This document shows, piece after piece, positions 63,135 to 64,000 of a stretch of DNA of 64,000 bases. Positions within the stretch are counted from its first letter, which is position 1. Each line of letters opens with the position of its first letter. Made by a program: the position numbers and the translations under genes. The stretch is from Clostridium frigoris. Lineage in GTDB: Bacteria > Bacillota > Clostridia > Clostridiales > Clostridiaceae. The notes below the pieces were generated by a model. The model worked only from the letters and a program-made list of their open reading frames with translations, was not told the origin of the DNA and did no database searches. The stretch is taken from the NCBI RefSeq assembly GCF_018861865.1, contig NZ_JAHLDV010000006.1:62001-126000 (forward strand). The letters are read 5' to 3'.

Positions 63135-64000
63135 ACTCCTGCACCTCCAGCCTCAACGTGACCAATTTTATATGCTTTGTCACCTAAATCACTAATTGTC
63201 TTTATAATTTTCATAACATCTTTATCTTCAACACATAATACATATCCTATTCCCATATTATATGTGTTAAACATGTGCTCCTCAGTCACTCCAAGAGACA
63301 TTAGATGTTTACAGATGTCTGGGGTATTAAAGCTGTTTTTATCAACTACTGCGGTAAACGCTCCATTAAACATTCTTGGAATATTTTCATAAAAACCGCC
63401 ACCAGTTATATGAGCCATTCCTTTTATATCAAATTTATCTAAAAGACTTAATATAGTTTTTACATATATTTTTGTTGGAGTTAAAAGAGCATTTCCAATC
63501 TTATCTCCATTAAAATCTTCATCTAAATTTGTTATTAACTTTCTAACTAAGGAATACCCATTACTATGAAGACCTGAGGACTCAATTCCTACAAGTGAAT
63601 GTCCGCCTTTAATAGCAGAACCATCAATAATTTTATGTTTATCAACTATTCCTACAGTAAATCCTGCCATATCATATTCTCCATCGCGATAAAAGCCTGG
63701 CATTTCAGCAGTTTCGCCGCCTATTAATGCACAATTAGATTGAATACATCCATTTGACACACCTTTTACAAGCTGAGCCGATACTTTAGAATCTAATTTA
63801 CCACAAGCGATATAATCTAAAAAGAAAAGAGGTTTTGCACCATGACAAAGGACATCATTAACACACATAGCAACGCAGTCAATACCTACAGTGTCATATT
63901 TTTTCATTCTAAATGCTATATCAAGTTTTGTTCCAACTCCATCAGTACCAGAAACTAAAATAGGATTTTTATAACCCTCTCCTATTTCGAACATACCAGC
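63122..64000 (-). CDS. purM: Phosphoribosylformylglycinamidine cyclo-ligase PurM, 5' end outside window
   Basis: AIR synthetase; closes the imidazole ring with ATP. The last 292 residues are visible and the start lies beyond the right edge. Family blocks are NPILVSGTDGVGTKLDIAFR, DCVAMCVNDVLCHGAKPLFF, NCALIGGETAEMPGFYRDGE and MAHITGGGFYENIPRMF. The end GAGVCLK and the stop overlap the purN start. The frame is open to the edge, as expected for an internal part of a protein of about 335 residues. Confidence 0.95.
   Translation of the reverse strand, partial: AGMFEIGEGYKNPILVSGTDGVGTKLDIAFRMKKYDTVGIDCVAMCVNDVLCHGAKPLFFLDYIACGKLDSKVSAQLVKGVSNGCIQSNCALIGGETAEMPGFYRDGEYDMAGFTVGIVDKHKIIDGSAIKGGHSLVGIESSGLHSNGYSLVRKLITNLDEDFNGDKIGNALLTPTKIYVKTILSLLDKFDIKGMAHITGGGFYENIPRMFNGAFTAVVDKNSFNTPDICKHLMSLGVTEEHMFNTYNMGIGYVLCVEDKDVMKIIKTISDLGDKAYKIGHVEAGGAGVCLK

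Overview
The window looks like chromosomal DNA of an anaerobic, endospore-forming, flagellated clostridium (Clostridium sensu stricto or a close relative). The DNA is very AT-rich, ribosome binding sites are strong AGGAGG types, there is a single-chain pyruvate:ferredoxin oxidoreductase, there are four alpha/beta-type small acid-soluble spore proteins, and the motility genes have a Gram-positive layout (FliY, CheC, CheD, FliW, CsrA). Species cannot be fixed from sequence reading alone. Nearly all genes lie on the minus strand; the exceptions are the spore-protein array, a GtrA-like gene and an insertion sequence.

1-22.3 kb: late flagellar and chemotaxis block, transcribed right to left. It begins with FapA (DUF342), CheW, CheD, CheB, CheR, CheA, CheC, CheY, CheW, FliM and FliY, and ends at a terminator. 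A good sigma-28 (SigD) promoter then starts FlgM, FlgN, FlgK, FlgL, FliW, a CsrA-FlaG open frame, a small unknown protein, FliS, FliD and FliT. A 450-bp leader region precedes two tandem flagellin genes. Both flagellin leaders carry a hairpin that presents GGA in its loop and matches the CsrA consensus almost perfectly, a short distance upstream of a GGA-containing Shine-Dalgarno. Gene content and RNA signals together imply the FliW-CsrA-flagellin feedback loop known from Bacillus. CsrA is read here as one frame with FlaG, which may be a real fusion or a one-base indel.

22.3-43 kb: housekeeping genes. These are a class IV aminotransferase, a HAD phosphatase, a Cys/His-rich DUF1292 protein, pyruvate:ferredoxin oxidoreductase, a flavodoxin, MurG, four SASP genes on the plus strand, RecJ, an M16 peptidase, a GtrA-like membrane protein, topoisomerase IV (ParC, ParE), a small membrane protein and an ABC exporter.

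43-53.4 kb: a variable accessory stretch with several GNAT acetyltransferases (one fused to a glyoxalase-type domain), an alpha/beta hydrolase, a NUDIX protein and a methyltransferase. It also holds many broken genes: fragments of YdcF-like, homocysteine S-methyltransferase-like, nitrilase-like and Sua5/YrdC-like proteins, plus single-base frameshifts in a sugar O-acetyltransferase and in dCTP deaminase. A chloramphenicol-acetyltransferase-like gene and thyA-dfrA follow.

53.5-64 kb: a DinG-type helicase with visibly higher G+C, RlmD, an RDD-like protein, an IS3-family element inserted precisely at the purD stop codon with a 5-bp target duplication, and the end of a purine operon (purM, purN, purH, purD). 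A dispersed palindromic repeat occurs twice in opposite orientation, once beside parC and once inside the purine operon. No rRNA, tRNA or CRISPR array was seen.
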